In this document: in pieces, positions 24,227 through 33,684 of the stretch
How positions within the stretch are numbered: position 1 is the stretch's first letter
How the letters are laid out: every line of letters begins with the position of its first letter
Assembly (NCBI GenBank): GCA_016648135.1
Contig: JADDOH010002283.1
Coordinates: 1 to 64,000, forward strand
DNA length: 64,000 bases
Direction: 5' to 3'
Source of the DNA: Agrypnia vestita
Lineage: Eukaryota; Arthropoda; Insecta; Trichoptera; Phryganeidae
Made by a program: the position numbers and the translations under genes
Notes under the pieces: model-generated
The model's database searches: none
Seen by the model: only the letters and a program-made list of their open reading frames with translations
Told to the model about the DNA's origin: nothing

Positions 24227-24349
24227 TTATATCAAATTTATACATTTACTAACCATTAACTATTAATAAAAAATTAAAACAAACAATAGCTGTAATATCC
24301 TAATCAACTATACTTTTGTTTCAATGTAGCATCAGAAAATTTATTTTCT

Positions 24350-24537
24350 TTTTTAAGGAAATATAGATGTGAACACGGAATGCGTGTCTTATCAATGTTC
24401 TTACTTTTTTCAAAGTAATTAAACAATTGTGCTATGTAAATGGATTAACTTGCCATGTCCTAGAATAGGACTAGAACCACCGACCACCATATCACTAGGC
24501 GAGCGTCATGACAACTGAACCAACAAGATACTCAACA
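24350..24537 (-). mobile_element. tRNA-derived SINE, family S1, diverged copy
   Basis: This aligns over the same structure as the copies at 14241 and 20817 (GAACACGGAATGCGTGTC, then TAGAATAGGACTAGAACCAC in place of box B, and AACTGAACCAACAAGATACT). Many substitutions have degraded box B, so this is an older insertion. Confidence 0.75.
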
Positions 24538-25669
24538 AGTTATGCTTATATTTTAGTGTTTTACTGATACGAATATCGACAATACAGAATTTGTTACCAG
24601 GTCTGTGAATATAATTTGATAATAATTAGATTTTTCAAACATTCATACATAACATTTCTAACAACCTAGTAGGTATTTTGGGTAAGAATACAGTGCGAAA
24701 TAATTTTAGTATCATATTTTTAGTTTTATTTATTATTTTTACATTAAGTATAATCATATTATTAGTTAAATAAAGGAAGTCATTTTCTATTTTACGAAAA
24801 CATTTAAAAATATCATTGTATATTTTGATCTCTTTCAATATTTATTTGATGAACTTGTAGAACGAGGACCAAAATTGTTCTTAATTAAAGCCATGTATAA
24901 AAAAAACATTCAGCAATTTAAATGAGTTTAAATGAGAAACAATAATGTTGTTATTGCTGTAATAAAAAAAGGCTTTTTTATTTCAACAAAACTGTATAAA
25001 ATGACATTTCTCATTATTTAAAAAGTGTTATTATGTTCACCATTCGTGTAGAAGGATTATACTAATTTCAAGGCTATTCACTAATTTTGAATGGCAATTG
25101 TGGAAAAATCGATTTGGATAGAGTTAATTAATTGATTAATGTTATGTTATGGCCCAGAAGAAATTAACACTTAGGATGATCTATTAAATTTATTAAATTA
25201 ACACTTAGGGCGATATATTTAAAGATTACGAAATGTAACAATGAATTTTACGGTTTTCTTTCCGGAGGTAACTACAAGTGGGAGAATTGAGTCTGTCCGT
25301 AATTTGTAGCGATTAATTTGGTAATTATTTACAATGTCTTTATATATGGTTTTCAGGTGAACATAACAGTGAAGTGAACAAAACCGACAGCCATCTTCGG
25401 TTCACCATATGACTCCCAATTCAAGAGGTTCAAGGTCAGCAGGATGCGTCTTTTAAGTGAAATTTAAAAGATTTAAGAGTGGTTGGTTTATATGTGTACA
25501 TCTGGTGACTAATGACAGCAACGTGGCAAAGCTACAAAATATCCAGGTCTCAAACGTCAAAGCACATTCGAGATAAAAAATGAGCTTCTAAAATGGGTCT
25601 GAGTGAACACTACATTATAGTCTCAATTCAAAGCCCACTAATAATAATAAATTTAGTTTTTCCCTATGT
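24538..25669. other. No recognisable gene
   Basis: AT-rich. The minus-strand frame near 24635-24838 is a low-complexity translation. Nothing else seen. Confidence 0.5.
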
Positions 25670-25875
25670 AAAAATTCAATCAAAAAAATAAATGTTTTGA
25701 AAGCGGTAACCGAGGATTACCTATTTAAAGTGTTCTGAATTCTAGATTTTTTATATATACCACTTTTTATAGGCTGTTTCCTGTAAAATTCGAAATAAGT
25801 ACATTATAAATTAGCATTCTGAATTCTAAAAAAAATTTAAAGCTTTTATTCCACACATTTGTGAGGTATAAAAAA
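25670..25875. mobile_element. MITE family M3, diverged copy
   Basis: This shares AACCGAGGATTACCTATTTA and TCTGAATTCTAGATTTT with the family at 35738-35965 and 42752-43220. It has an internal inverted region (AAAGTGTTCTGAATTCTA against TTAGCATTCTGAATTCTA). No coding potential. Confidence 0.6.
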
Positions 25876-26349
25876 AAAGCTTTTGCTTTTATATGTATAG
25901 TAAAACGCCGATTATCAGGGGCTCATTTATCTCCAAGTTGGACTGACCGTTGTTTTCTTTGGTACATTTTTTTTGTTATTTCGAAAAATATATATTTTTT
26001 TTAATTTTTATCAAACGTCCATGTTCGATTCTGATGACTCATGCTCTTATTCATATATATATATATCATTAACTTGTGTCTGTTATTTTCCGAATAAATA
26101 AATAAATAAAACCATCCTCTCTGCCTATCCTCCCGAAGAAACGGCATGATGACAAATTAGTTAATAAGTGTGCAAGTTAGTTATTTTACTATCACTTATT
26201 TTTAAACGATTCTAAAGGATGGTTTCGAACTGTAGAGATTTACATAGATTGTAGGTTTTAGATTGGAGAGATTTGATTAAGTGGCGAATAGCCTGGAGAA
26301 TGTTTGGACATTTATTTATGGTTTTTGTGTTTAATTTGTAGAACTCCAT
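25876..26349. other. AT-rich with a small LINE tail scrap
   Basis: At 26109-26160, ATCCTCTCTGCCTATCCTCC and GAAACGGCATGATGACAAAT match the 3' end of the LINE at 17225-17689. Otherwise there is nothing. An AATA microsatellite lies just before it (26091-26109). Confidence 0.6.
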
Positions 26350-26429
26350 ATTTATTTTTAGTGAAATTTAAAATAAATTAAATTTTAATAAATATTATTA
26401 TTAAGTTCTACGGGTTAAGTATTTTTATG

Positions 26430-26468
26430 TGTTACAGCTGTTTCGGCTTATAAGGCCATTATCAAACA
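26430..26468 (-). ncRNA. Hammerhead-like motif in left Penelope-like tail
   Basis: On the minus strand: UGU (stem I), U-UGAUAA (core, where CUGANGA is expected), U, GGC-CUUAUAA-GCC (stem II), GAAA, C-AGCU-G closing stem III, U, A (cleavage site), ACA (stem I). Stems II and III and the GAAA box fit. Core positions C3 and G8 are U and A, which should reduce or abolish cleavage. Confidence 0.45.
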
Positions 26469-26669
26469 GTGGATATACCACGTACAAACGACTTATTTAT
26501 ACAATTTTAAGTTACCCCTTCCCATTTAGAGTAATTAGATATTTGTGGTGAAGCCCTGCAGTAATGTACGTTTTTTCCCGGGCACTTATCATTAAAGGTG
26601 CCTCGGTTAACGTTATGCTTAGTTATCAGAATTCCCCGTTTTCTGTAAGTGTTATTTATAAATATTATT

Positions 26670-27338
26670 TTAATTTATGTCCTTGATTATTGGTTTTTTA
26701 AAAATATTTAGAAGTGGAGAGAAGATCATTTTTTGTTGATTATTTAAAAGTTTAATATTTGGATCCTTTTTATATTTATTTATTTCTAGTTGCTCAAGTA
26801 AATTCATCCTAAAATCTTTTGTTTCTATATGTAAAGGTTTTGGTTCGTTATCACCTTGCGGGACGTGGTTTTCATTTAATAAATGGGCCGCAAATTTTGA
26901 CTCTAAATTTTTATTTTTGTAGCAGCGCATGTGTTCCGCGAATCTAGTTAAAAAAGACCTTCCCGTTTGTCCTATATATGTGGCATTGCAATCTTTATGG
27001 TTACATGTTAATTTGTATATGCCACTGTTTTCTAATTTAGGTATTTTGCTTTTAGAGTTTTTGAGGTTTGTTCCTATATTGTTATTGGTTCTAAAGGCTA
27101 TTTTTAAATCACACTTTTTAATTTCATTAGCTATTTTTACTGAAGTTGGGCCGAAAAATTCTATGCATGCGTATTTATTATTATTATTTTTCTGATTAGG
27201 GTATATGAGATTAATTTTATTTTTGTATTTTTTGTTTCTTATCATTTTCTCTATGTCATTTATTCTATAGCCGTTATTAGTTGCAATTTTTTTGATAATT
27301 TCTATTTCGTCTGTATATGCTTTTTTACTTACTCTCAT
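26670..27338 (-). CDS. GIY-YIG endonuclease domain ORF of Penelope-like element (left copy)
   Basis: A 222-codon open frame on the minus strand, the C-terminal part of a Penelope-like element polyprotein. Residues 1-50 are the linker after the reverse transcriptase (rich in Lys/Ile/Asn). Around residues 105-170 is the GIY-YIG nuclease fold: GIYKLTCNHKDCNATYIGQT carries the GIY and YIG elements, followed by GRSFLTRFAEH with the conserved Arg and the H of the helix. A Cys/His pair (CNHKDC) lies between the GIY and YIG boxes, as in other Penelope-like elements. The known role of this domain is to nick target DNA for target-primed reverse transcription. The Met at 27338 is simply the first Met in a truncated frame, since the frame is a 5'-truncated fragment. 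It differs from the right copy at only a handful of residues. Confidence 0.85.
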   Translation of the reverse strand: MRVSKKAYTDEIEIIKKIATNNGYRINDIEKMIRNKKYKNKINLIYPNQKNNNNKYACIEFFGPTSVKIANEIKKCDLKIAFRTNNNIGTNLKNSKSKIPKLENSGIYKLTCNHKDCNATYIGQTGRSFLTRFAEHMRCYKNKNLESKFAAHLLNENHVPQGDNEPKPLHIETKDFRMNLLEQLEINKYKKDPNIKLLNNQQKMIFSPLLNIFKKPIIKDIN

Positions 27339-27345
27339 ATACCCT

Positions 27346-27873
27346 AATCAGAATAATAATAATAATAAATACGCACGCATAGAATTTTTCGGCCCAACTT
27401 CAGTAAAAATAGCTAATGAAATTAAAAAGTGTGATTTAAAAATAGCCTTTAGAACCAATAACAATATAGGAACAAACCTCAAAAACTCTAAAAGCAAAAC
27501 ACCTAAATTAGAAAACAGTGGCATATACAAATTAACATGTAATCATAAAGATTGCAATGCCACATATATAGGACAAACGGGAAGGTCTTTTTTAACTAGA
27601 TTCGCGGAACACATGCGCTGCTATAAAAATAAAAATTTAGAGTCAAAATTTGCGGCCCATTTATTAAATGAAAACCACGTCCCGCAAGGTGATAACGAAC
27701 CAAAACCTTTACATATAGAAACAAAAGGTTTTAGGATGAATTTACTTGAGCAACTAGAAATAAATAAATATAAAAAGGATCCAAATATTAAACTTTTAAA
27801 TAATCAACAAAAAATGATCTTCTCTCCACTTCTAAATATTTTTAAAAAACCAATAATCAAGGACATAAATTAA
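27346..27873 (+). CDS. GIY-YIG endonuclease domain ORF of Penelope-like element (right copy)
   Basis: The open frame on the + strand is continuous from at least 27292, but homology with the left copy begins only at about 27346 (YPNQNNNNNKYA). The first part of the frame is therefore read through antisense sequence of the left arm and is chimeric. From there it is collinear with the left copy to the same stop after KKPIIKDIN. It has the same GIYKLTCNHKDCNATYIGQT and GRSFLTRFAEH motifs and a C-terminal Lys/Asn-rich tail. It lacks any reverse transcriptase domain and its own promoter, so it is probably a non-functional fragment despite the intact frame. Confidence 0.82.
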   Translation, partial: NQNNNNNKYARIEFFGPTSVKIANEIKKCDLKIAFRTNNNIGTNLKNSKSKTPKLENSGIYKLTCNHKDCNATYIGQTGRSFLTRFAEHMRCYKNKNLESKFAAHLLNENHVPQGDNEPKPLHIETKGFRMNLLEQLEINKYKKDPNIKLLNNQQKMIFSPLLNIFKKPIIKDIN

Positions 27874-28074
27874 AATAATATTTATAAATAACACTTGCAG
27901 AAAACGGGGAATTTTGATAATTAAGCATAACGTTAACCGAGGCACCTTTAATGATAAGTGCCCGGGAAAAAACGTACATTACTGCAGGGCTTCACCACAA
28001 ATATCTAATTACTCTAAAGGGGAAGGGGTAACTTAAAATTGTATAAATAAGTCGTTTGTACGTGGTATATCCAC

Positions 28075-28113
28075 TGTTTGATAATGGCCTTATAAGCCGA
28101 AACAGCTGTAACA
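28075..28113 (+). ncRNA. Hammerhead-like motif in right Penelope-like tail
   Basis: Exact mirror of the motif at 26430-26468. It has stem I UGU/ACA, stem II GGC/GCC with a 7-nt loop, GAAA, and a two-pair stem III closed by AGCU, with a GUA cleavage site. It shares the same two unusual core bases (U3 and A8), so these were present in the source copy or spread by conversion. Confidence 0.45.
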
Positions 28114-28386
28114 CATAAAAATACTTAACCCGTAGAACTTAATAATAATATTTATTAAAATTTAATTTATTTTAAATTTCACTAAAAATAAATGTTTGGA
28201 CAGTCGGCCTTGGATTTGGATGTCCAGTAGCGCCAAATAATGGCGACGCTGACAGAATAGGGAATTTATAAACACTGTTTATGACTTGCGAGTAGGTCCC
28301 TCCGCGCACTGACCAACCAGAGGCGTGGTGTTGCGTCGGGCGCCACCACCCAGGGCTAGACTGGGAAAAATAAATTCATTGATATT

Positions 28387-28926
28387 CGGCCGTATTCTGA
28401 ATTAAGCAATATTCTAATGCCGACAATTTTGATGTTTTAAGTTTGACAGGTTTGAAATTAATGAATTCAATCAATTGGAAACCTCTAAAATGGAAACGAA
28501 CGTTAAGTTATTCACAATTATAAATAACTAGCTGCAACCCGTCAGAAATAACGGAACATTGGTTCCCGTCTTTGCTAAGCCCTGGTGTATATTAATAGCA
28601 TATTTTTTGCGCTTCACGGAGATGCAGCCGTGGCAACATACCTTAAACGGCCGGTGCGAGTTTGGTGGCTCAAGGCCCATCTCCGGCCGTTTCTTTAGCC
28701 GTGAATTCGAACGAAATTACGGACGTTTCGTGAAGTTACGGGGACAGACAGACGGACGGTCGGACGGACAGACAACGAAATTATTGTTTGATGAGCTTTC
28801 TAATTGATTGAATTCATTAATTTCAAAACTATGAAATTTAAAACGACAAAATTGGGGGCATTACAATGTTATACAATAACTCTCAAGATACAGAAATAGC
28901 AGTATTGATTAGTTCAGCATACGGCC
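28387..28926. mobile_element. MITE family M2, copy interrupted by insertion
   Basis: The left end CGGCCGTATTCTGAATTAAG and right end (CAGCATACGGCC) match the family termini at 23931-24226, and the arms contain the same AATTAATGAATTCA blocks. The centre is inverted relative to copy 1 (AACGTTAAGTTATTCACAAT). About 270 bp of unrelated sequence (28519-28789) sits in the middle. Confidence 0.8.
28519..28789 (+). mobile_element. SINE/RTE-like insertion (family T)
   Basis: Begins CTAGCTGCAACCCGTCAG. It contains the GC-rich block GGCCGGTGCGAGTTTGGTGG and ends with TTACGGGGACAGACAGACGG and a (GACG/GACA) microsatellite followed by ACGAAATTATT. The ends match 17068-17110 and 17700-17755. A 3' CAGACAGACGGAC-type tail is common in insect RTE-derived non-autonomous elements, and that assignment is inference. 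The open frame across it is not conserved. Confidence 0.65.
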
Positions 28927-28969
28927 AATTATATCTTAGACTTTGACTTAGGCAAAGCAAAATATGAGA

Positions 28970-29850
28970 TAGAAATTGTACTTCTGACAATTTTTTTAAG
29001 ATATCAAGCAATTTCGAGATAATTCATCATATACAGTATTATTATACCAATACGAACTTATAAAAAAATAAAAATTTTAACAGATAAAATGTGTTTTTTC
29101 CAAAACAAAAAAAATCCAAGAATTTTCTCCCCAAGTAAGATTAATTAAAGACTTAAAAATTAATTTTGGGTGTGACTCTTCTGTTGCAAATATATACGAG
29201 TAATTACATTTCAAAGAAATATTGATTAAAATTCGAGACTCTATTAACTAAAAATAGCACTGTTTTGGAATATCACATATTATGAATCATAAATTGGAAT
29301 GCGGCCACTAAGGCGCTTGTTTAAAAAATATTTAATCGATACAGTGAGGAATGAACAAATTAGAAGCGAAAAGATAGAATAAAGAAAGGAGCGCTTAGAT
29401 GTTTTGGTCCTATGGAATGTATGAGCAAGGAAAGGACGGTTTAAAACGTATATGAAGGGAGTGTCGAAGGCAGCAAGGATAGACGACCTCCGCGAAAGAC
29501 CTGATACGATTAGATACTGTAAATATTGAAGGATGGTCCTGTTAAAAGCCTCAACAACCGTTGAGCATGCACGGGAACATGTATGAAGTAGCAGAATCAA
29601 AATGGTGTGCCAAGATATGGCGTTCTATCCTCTCTCTACTACTCCTGCGGGGAAACGGGTTGATAATTAGTTAGTTAGTTATGAATTATAAAAATAACAA
29701 GACTATTTTCTGTTTATAAATTTTATACAGTTTACTTATACATAGTTGTAATATTTTTTGATCAGACAGTTAATAACGTTTTTATTATTAGCTCGAAAAT
29801 TAAAAATGTTGACGTGTTATAGTCTAAGCCTAGGGGCGCGATTGAAAGCT
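28970..29850 (+). repeat. Interspersed repeat Y, copy split by a LINE
   Basis: Segments 28980-29280 and 29690-29840 are collinear with 56570-57175. Shared blocks include AAATCC(A/G)AGAATTTTCTC and CTTCTGTTGC, and at the right end GACGTGTTATAGT against GACTTGTCATAGT, then AGGGG(C/T)GCGAT. The intervening 29294-29680 is the LINE insertion. No coding capacity; family class unknown. Confidence 0.7.
29294..29680 (+). pseudogene. LINE 3' fragment with TTAG tail and target duplication
   Basis: Nucleotide homology to 17285-17690: GGCGCTTGTTTAAAAAATAT, AATAAAGAAAGGAGCGCTTA, GAAAGACCTG, CAACAACCGTTGAGCATG and TCCTCTCTCTACTACTCC are recognisable. It ends in (TTAG)n. The flanks carry a 12-bp direct repeat ATGAAT(C/T)ATAAA (29282-29293 and 29681-29692). 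Multiple indels and stops are present. The direct repeat and the microsatellite tail show a genuine target-primed insertion of a 5'-truncated copy. Confidence 0.85.
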
Positions 29851-30498
29851 ACAAATAAAGCTACACACAGATCAGGTCAGCTAAAGCTATTGAGCGAGAG
29901 AATATGAATGGAGGCAATAATTATCTTTGCAACAATGTCGGTCACTAACACTATCAAGACACTGCGTTGTAGTTTTTACAGCCGTTACTCACGGCAGACA
30001 TAATAACATGATTCGCGAAAGAATGACAACCCGCATTAATGTATCCAGTATACAAATACATCCGGTATTAATGATGTACTCTCGCCACAAACTTCTGATG
30101 CACACACCCATTGCATTACAAAGTCGTGATTCGTGACACATTCATTATTTATTAAAATGGAAGTTGTTTTTAAGCAGCGGAATAGCAGTCACCCGATTTC
30201 TGACGACTCCGCTGTTGACTCAAGTTGTTCATAGTATCATATCTATCTAATTAAAATTATATGTATCAGTATAGGCAAAAACTTACAAACTGTTAATACC
30301 TATGTTTACAGTATTGTATAATACTTGGCTTATATAGGATTTTTGGTTGCACATAATTAATTAAACATTAAATTCGTTTGATGGTATAAATGACATCTAC
30401 AATCAGGGCATTTTAAAATATACCGACTTCGCTTAAAATATCAACAACTCAGACTGCACTACTCTGCTTATAAAGTTAAAAAATAATGGTTTACTTAC
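29851..30498. other. No recognisable gene; possible intron of the minus-strand transcript
   Basis: AT-rich to mixed sequence without ORFs of note. If the donor at 30492-30498 (minus) is used, this stretch would be intronic. Confidence 0.4.
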
Positions 30499-31048
30499 AT
30501 TTTTTAAATAGATTACCCGAGACATCTAAATTAAAGTCCACTAATTGGTCTAATAAAATGGTTGGTAATAGGTACTAGTTTAACTAACGTGCTAGGTCCA
30601 GTATGAAAATACAACTCTTTCGTTTTATTCCCAAATAGGCATAAAGCACAAGTGCTTAGTTTAGCTTAAAACTAGTAAAAATAATGTGACATATTGTCGG
30701 GACATGACTTGGCCGCGGGAGGTAATGAAACAGTATGTTTGATTAAATAATGTTATTAATTAATTTCGCAAAAGTCACTGGACACGAACCAAACCGAAGC
30801 ACTGTTCTTAAACTAACAGTCACTAAATGTGTCTAGAATATTTCACATACTTATTATTACACTGATTCTTAATTAGCATTAATTACGCTGTTTCTATCGC
30901 TTCAATCACTTTCGAGAAAATACCATACAATTTTGAATTAGAAAAACTTCTCGCTCGTCTGTTAGTACTTCGCCTGTCACTCGATTAATCACATGCTGGC
31001 TTTACTCGCTACGGTTTTAACTCGTCGCACTGGTTAAACGACAACAAT
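30499..31048 (-). ncRNA. Candidate first exon of a heat-shock-promoter-driven non-coding transcript
   Basis: Downstream of a strong TATA/Inr promoter on the minus strand lies about 550 bp with no long ORF. It ends at the consensus splice donor GTAAGTAAACC (complement of 30488-30498). Only very short ATG-initiated frames are present (for example MLIKNQCNNKYVKYSRHI, 18 codons, and a 14-codon frame). A heat-shock lncRNA with a short-ORF first exon is known in Drosophila (hsr-omega), and the length is similar, but I see no sequence identity to claim orthology. It may alternatively be the 5' UTR of a protein gene whose coding exons are elsewhere or lost. Confidence 0.4.
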
Positions 31049-31210
31049 GACGTTCCGCCGAGTACACCAGCCTTTTTATATGTGATTTTTTCTTTCTCAA
31101 TGTTTCGATAACTTTCTTCAAGCGGTCACTCGACTTTTCCAGTTTTTTCGAGAATGTCCTAGTCAATTTCAGAGCGTTCAATAGTGCTGTAGAGTCTTCG
31201 AGAGATTTCG
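31048..31210 (-). promoter_or_regulatory. Heat-shock-type promoter: HSEs, TATA box, initiator
   Basis: On the minus strand the TATA box TATAAAAAGG occupies 31071-31080. The insect-type initiator TCATT, with its A at 31048, lies about 31 nt downstream, which is canonical spacing. Upstream are two heat-shock elements of alternating 5-bp units: 31147-31159 (TTC-GA-GAA-TG-TCC on +) and 31197-31209 (TTC-GA-GAG-AT-TTC on +). Each matches two of three units perfectly and the third with one mismatch. Further isolated TTC/GAA units lie at 31102-31120 and 31222-31235. This fits HSF-controlled transcription. Confidence 0.6.
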
Positions 31211-32100
31211 ATAGTGCGTTGTTCCTTCTGGTTCAACATCTCGTTACAATTTTATAGACATATTTTGCGTAGAGATATCTAATGTGCACACTCACGAAAT
31301 GATCAACATAATTTTCATTATACATATATTACATAATAGTATTGATTATACTGATTATAGGTACTGTCGTAGCGAAACCCGGTTAGTAATAATTAAAAAT
31401 TGAAGTGCTGTTAAAACAAAGGTGATTATTTAATTAATTTAACTATAAAGTCACATCACCAAGTTTTTGCTCTTCTTGAAAATACATGTATTAATTTTAA
31501 ACTGGCGAAAAAGCAGTATTTATAAATTATTGCCTAAAATATTATGATAAGTATAATGTTTTGTATTAGATTTTTAAATAATTTTCAAAAGAAGATAAAT
31601 TAATTAGCAATGCATATCATACAGCCTCATATTACTTTGAGAAAAACATATAAAATAAATGGGAATGTGTTTTTTATTTATGTACTGAGTTACGTATAGT
31701 AAATAACATGCATGTCAGAAATATAATAACACTAACACAGTTATATTTTTAATTCGGTTTCAATTCTTGTATGTATCTACTCTTGGACATATTCATTTTT
31801 ATAATTTATTTAATGTTCCTCATTTAATTGATTTGTGTGAATATACTATTTTATAATTTATGGCTGTCTAAAGTTGCGCCACTGGATTATATATTATGTT
31901 TTTCTTAACATCTCTCGCTAAGATATTTAACTAATTGTATATGTATTTCCGTTTCTTGGAAGGATAAAGTATCAGAATTATGGTATTGGAACGGATATTA
32001 ATCGTATTTCGGGCATCTGCCTTTAGATTTATTTTAATGAATGATTGCGTTCCTGGACATCTATTTCAGTATTTTTATTAATATTAAAATTTCGAATAAA
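31211..32100. other. AT-rich spacer between divergent promoters
   Basis: No ORF or repeat recognised. It lies between the minus-strand heat-shock-type promoter and the + strand how exon, so the two transcription units would be divergent. Confidence 0.5.
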
Positions 32101-32459
32101 TCCATGTGTTGCGCGCTTCGCTTCTGTCGCACCGCCCCTCCGTCGAAAACGCTCGCGTGGGAGAGAGACATAGATACATAATTAGTACGCCTACACTTGT
32201 ACGGATACTGGGGACCCGCGCATGCGCAGAGCCCGAGCTCGCCCGCACGCTCATACCGCTTCAAGCGAGCCAGAATCCAGTAGTGCTTCAACCTTACTAG
32301 TGGACGCTTGTGCGCGTAACAAATCTAACAAGACTCACTTTATTTATGAGTTAATAAACCTCTCTCTCGGGACTCCGTATTAATCCGACGCGAGTGTGCG
32401 TACTGATACATTAACACTCGATCGAAATTACGCGTAATACGGTTACTTATCCGATTAAA
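32101..32459 (+). promoter_or_regulatory. CpG-rich promoter/5' UTR of how-like gene
   Basis: GC and CpG content rise sharply here. The palindromic NRF-type word GCGCATGCGC lies at about 32217-32226. An in-frame TAA at 32412-32414, 16 codons before the start, closes the reading frame upstream, supporting the ATG at 32460 as the true start. No TATA box is obvious on the + strand. The transcription start cannot be placed from sequence alone. Confidence 0.55.
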
Positions 32460-32586
32460 ATGTGTGATAATAACAATCCGACGACGCAGAGTATAGCGGA
32501 CTACCTAGCCCAGTTGCTTAAGGACCGGAAGCAATTGGCGGCTTTTCCCAATGTTTTCATGCACATCGAGCGGCTCCTGGACGAAG
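32460..32586 (+). CDS. how: First coding exon of a How/Quaking STAR RNA-binding protein
   Basis: The exon encodes 42 residues plus one base. MCDNNNPTTQSIADYLAQLL is followed by the KDRKQLAAFP run and FMHIERLLDE, which I recognise as the QUA1 dimerisation region of Held out wings/Quaking proteins. In this family QUA1 mediates homodimerisation. The KH and QUA2 modules, encoded by later exons, bind RNA and control splicing and mRNA stability, notably in muscle and tendon. The coding frame runs into GAA G|GTAGG, a good splice donor, exactly where the QKI family has its first coding-exon boundary (after LLDE). Unspliced, the frame would continue only to 32753 with an unrelated Arg/Ser-rich tail. 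The upstream in-frame TAA and AAAATGT context support the start. The KH domain exons are not in this window, so the gene is partial. Confidence 0.88.
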
Positions 32587-33072
32587 GTAGGAATCCTTTA
32601 CACCGACAGTCCTCCCGGTCGCGAGCTGTCAGCGCCCGAGCGAGCAGTCTGTTTAGTGAGGTTATGGCGGAACATTCCAGCGCGCCGCGCGCCCACTTTA
32701 GCGGCGCAAACTGTAAACTCCGCCGCGGCGGCGGGACACTCGAGAAAACGTAAATTGGTTCTATAAACAAAGCGTCCGAGCGGACTGGTTTCGGGGCGTA
32801 ACGCTCACTTTTACTATTTCTCGATCTCGGCGGATGTGAGGCGTGCACCCATTACTGTTGAAATCTGTTTCCGATCTCGCGATCGAAGGAATGGGACGCG
32901 ACGCGCCGGCGAAGACGACACCGCGACCCGTCGCTTCCTTTTCGGACGGCGGGCCAGCTCTGTTGTGGCCAGTTTTGCAGAAATGTCAGTATTGACAGCG
33001 GATAACGGCGCTCCGTCGTGTGCGCTGTGTTGCCAATTTCATTCCTCCAACGGTACACTCCAGTAAACTACT
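32587..33072 (+). other. Start of how intron 1, CpG-rich
   Basis: Immediately after the donor, the high CpG content persists to about 33070 (CGCCGCGGCGGCGGGACACT, CGCGACGCGCCGGCG). Several short open frames on both strands are compositional. This is probably the downstream part of the promoter CpG island or intronic regulatory DNA. The intron extends beyond the right edge if no exon was missed. Confidence 0.55.
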
Positions 33073-33684
33073 TTTGCCAGCGGTGTCGTCAATTTCTACT
33101 ACGGCAGTGGAATGCCGGACCTTACTGCCGGCCATCTGTTTGTATTATGTTTGCATCGCTGTGTGCACTTCCTTCTGCTAACAGATAATCAGCCGGTATT
33201 GGCTGTGACCTGTTCCTTTCACTCGCTTCCTCAGGCACAAACATTTGGTAGTACCTAGTACGTATTATAATAGAAAGTTTTTCTCACTATTTCCAGTCAA
33301 ATATCGGAAACCAATACATATATAATATGTTAATCACAGAATTTTAATTCAATACAAAATATTTATTTATTATGTAAAATGTTTGAATACGGTCGGTACG
33401 GCAAGATTAAGGTCGAAAGAACTTATCTTTAAAAATGAAAATAAAAATATTTATACTAATTATCAAAACGCCATTTTGTTAGGTACATTAGAGGAAAAAA
33501 TTCCACAATCTTACCCTAAAGTCCTGTCTGATTTACCTGGTGTTCCATACGTCTAAACCCTTTCTTAATCCTGTTCACTATACCAAAATTATATTTACAT
33601 TCACTTCTTTGATTACTTTGTGTTATTTTTTATGTACTATATATAATGATTTCAGTTTAATACTTCGATCTAACAGACGTACAT
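33073..33684. other. No recognisable feature (intronic)
   Basis: AT-rich sequence after the CpG island. Nothing recognised. Confidence 0.5.

Larger units (their letters stand above)
26350..28193. mobile_element. Head-to-head pair of 5'-truncated Penelope-like element copies
   Basis: The two arms, 26350-27340 (minus orientation) and about 27343-28193 (plus orientation), are near-identical inverted copies meeting in the middle. Each arm, read outward, holds a GIY-YIG open reading frame, a TAAAATAATATTTATAAATA spacer, about 200 bp of non-coding tail, a hammerhead-like motif and an AT-rich end. The reverse transcriptase part that normally precedes the endonuclease domain in Penelope-like elements is absent in both. 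Near-identity over some 850 bp indicates a single recent insertion event or later conversion. Inverted truncated pairs are a known outcome of Penelope-like insertion; applying it here is inference. Confidence 0.85.

Noticed and set aside
31048..31210. hsp70 or hsp90 gene driven by the heat-shock-type promoter
   Set aside because: No chaperone-coding frame or recognisable chaperone motif follows on the minus strand within the window.
32501..32848. 115-codon open frame on the minus strand opposite the how exon
   Set aside because: It is antisense to the recognised how exon and CpG island; Arg/Ser-rich composition is a by-product of CpG-rich DNA.
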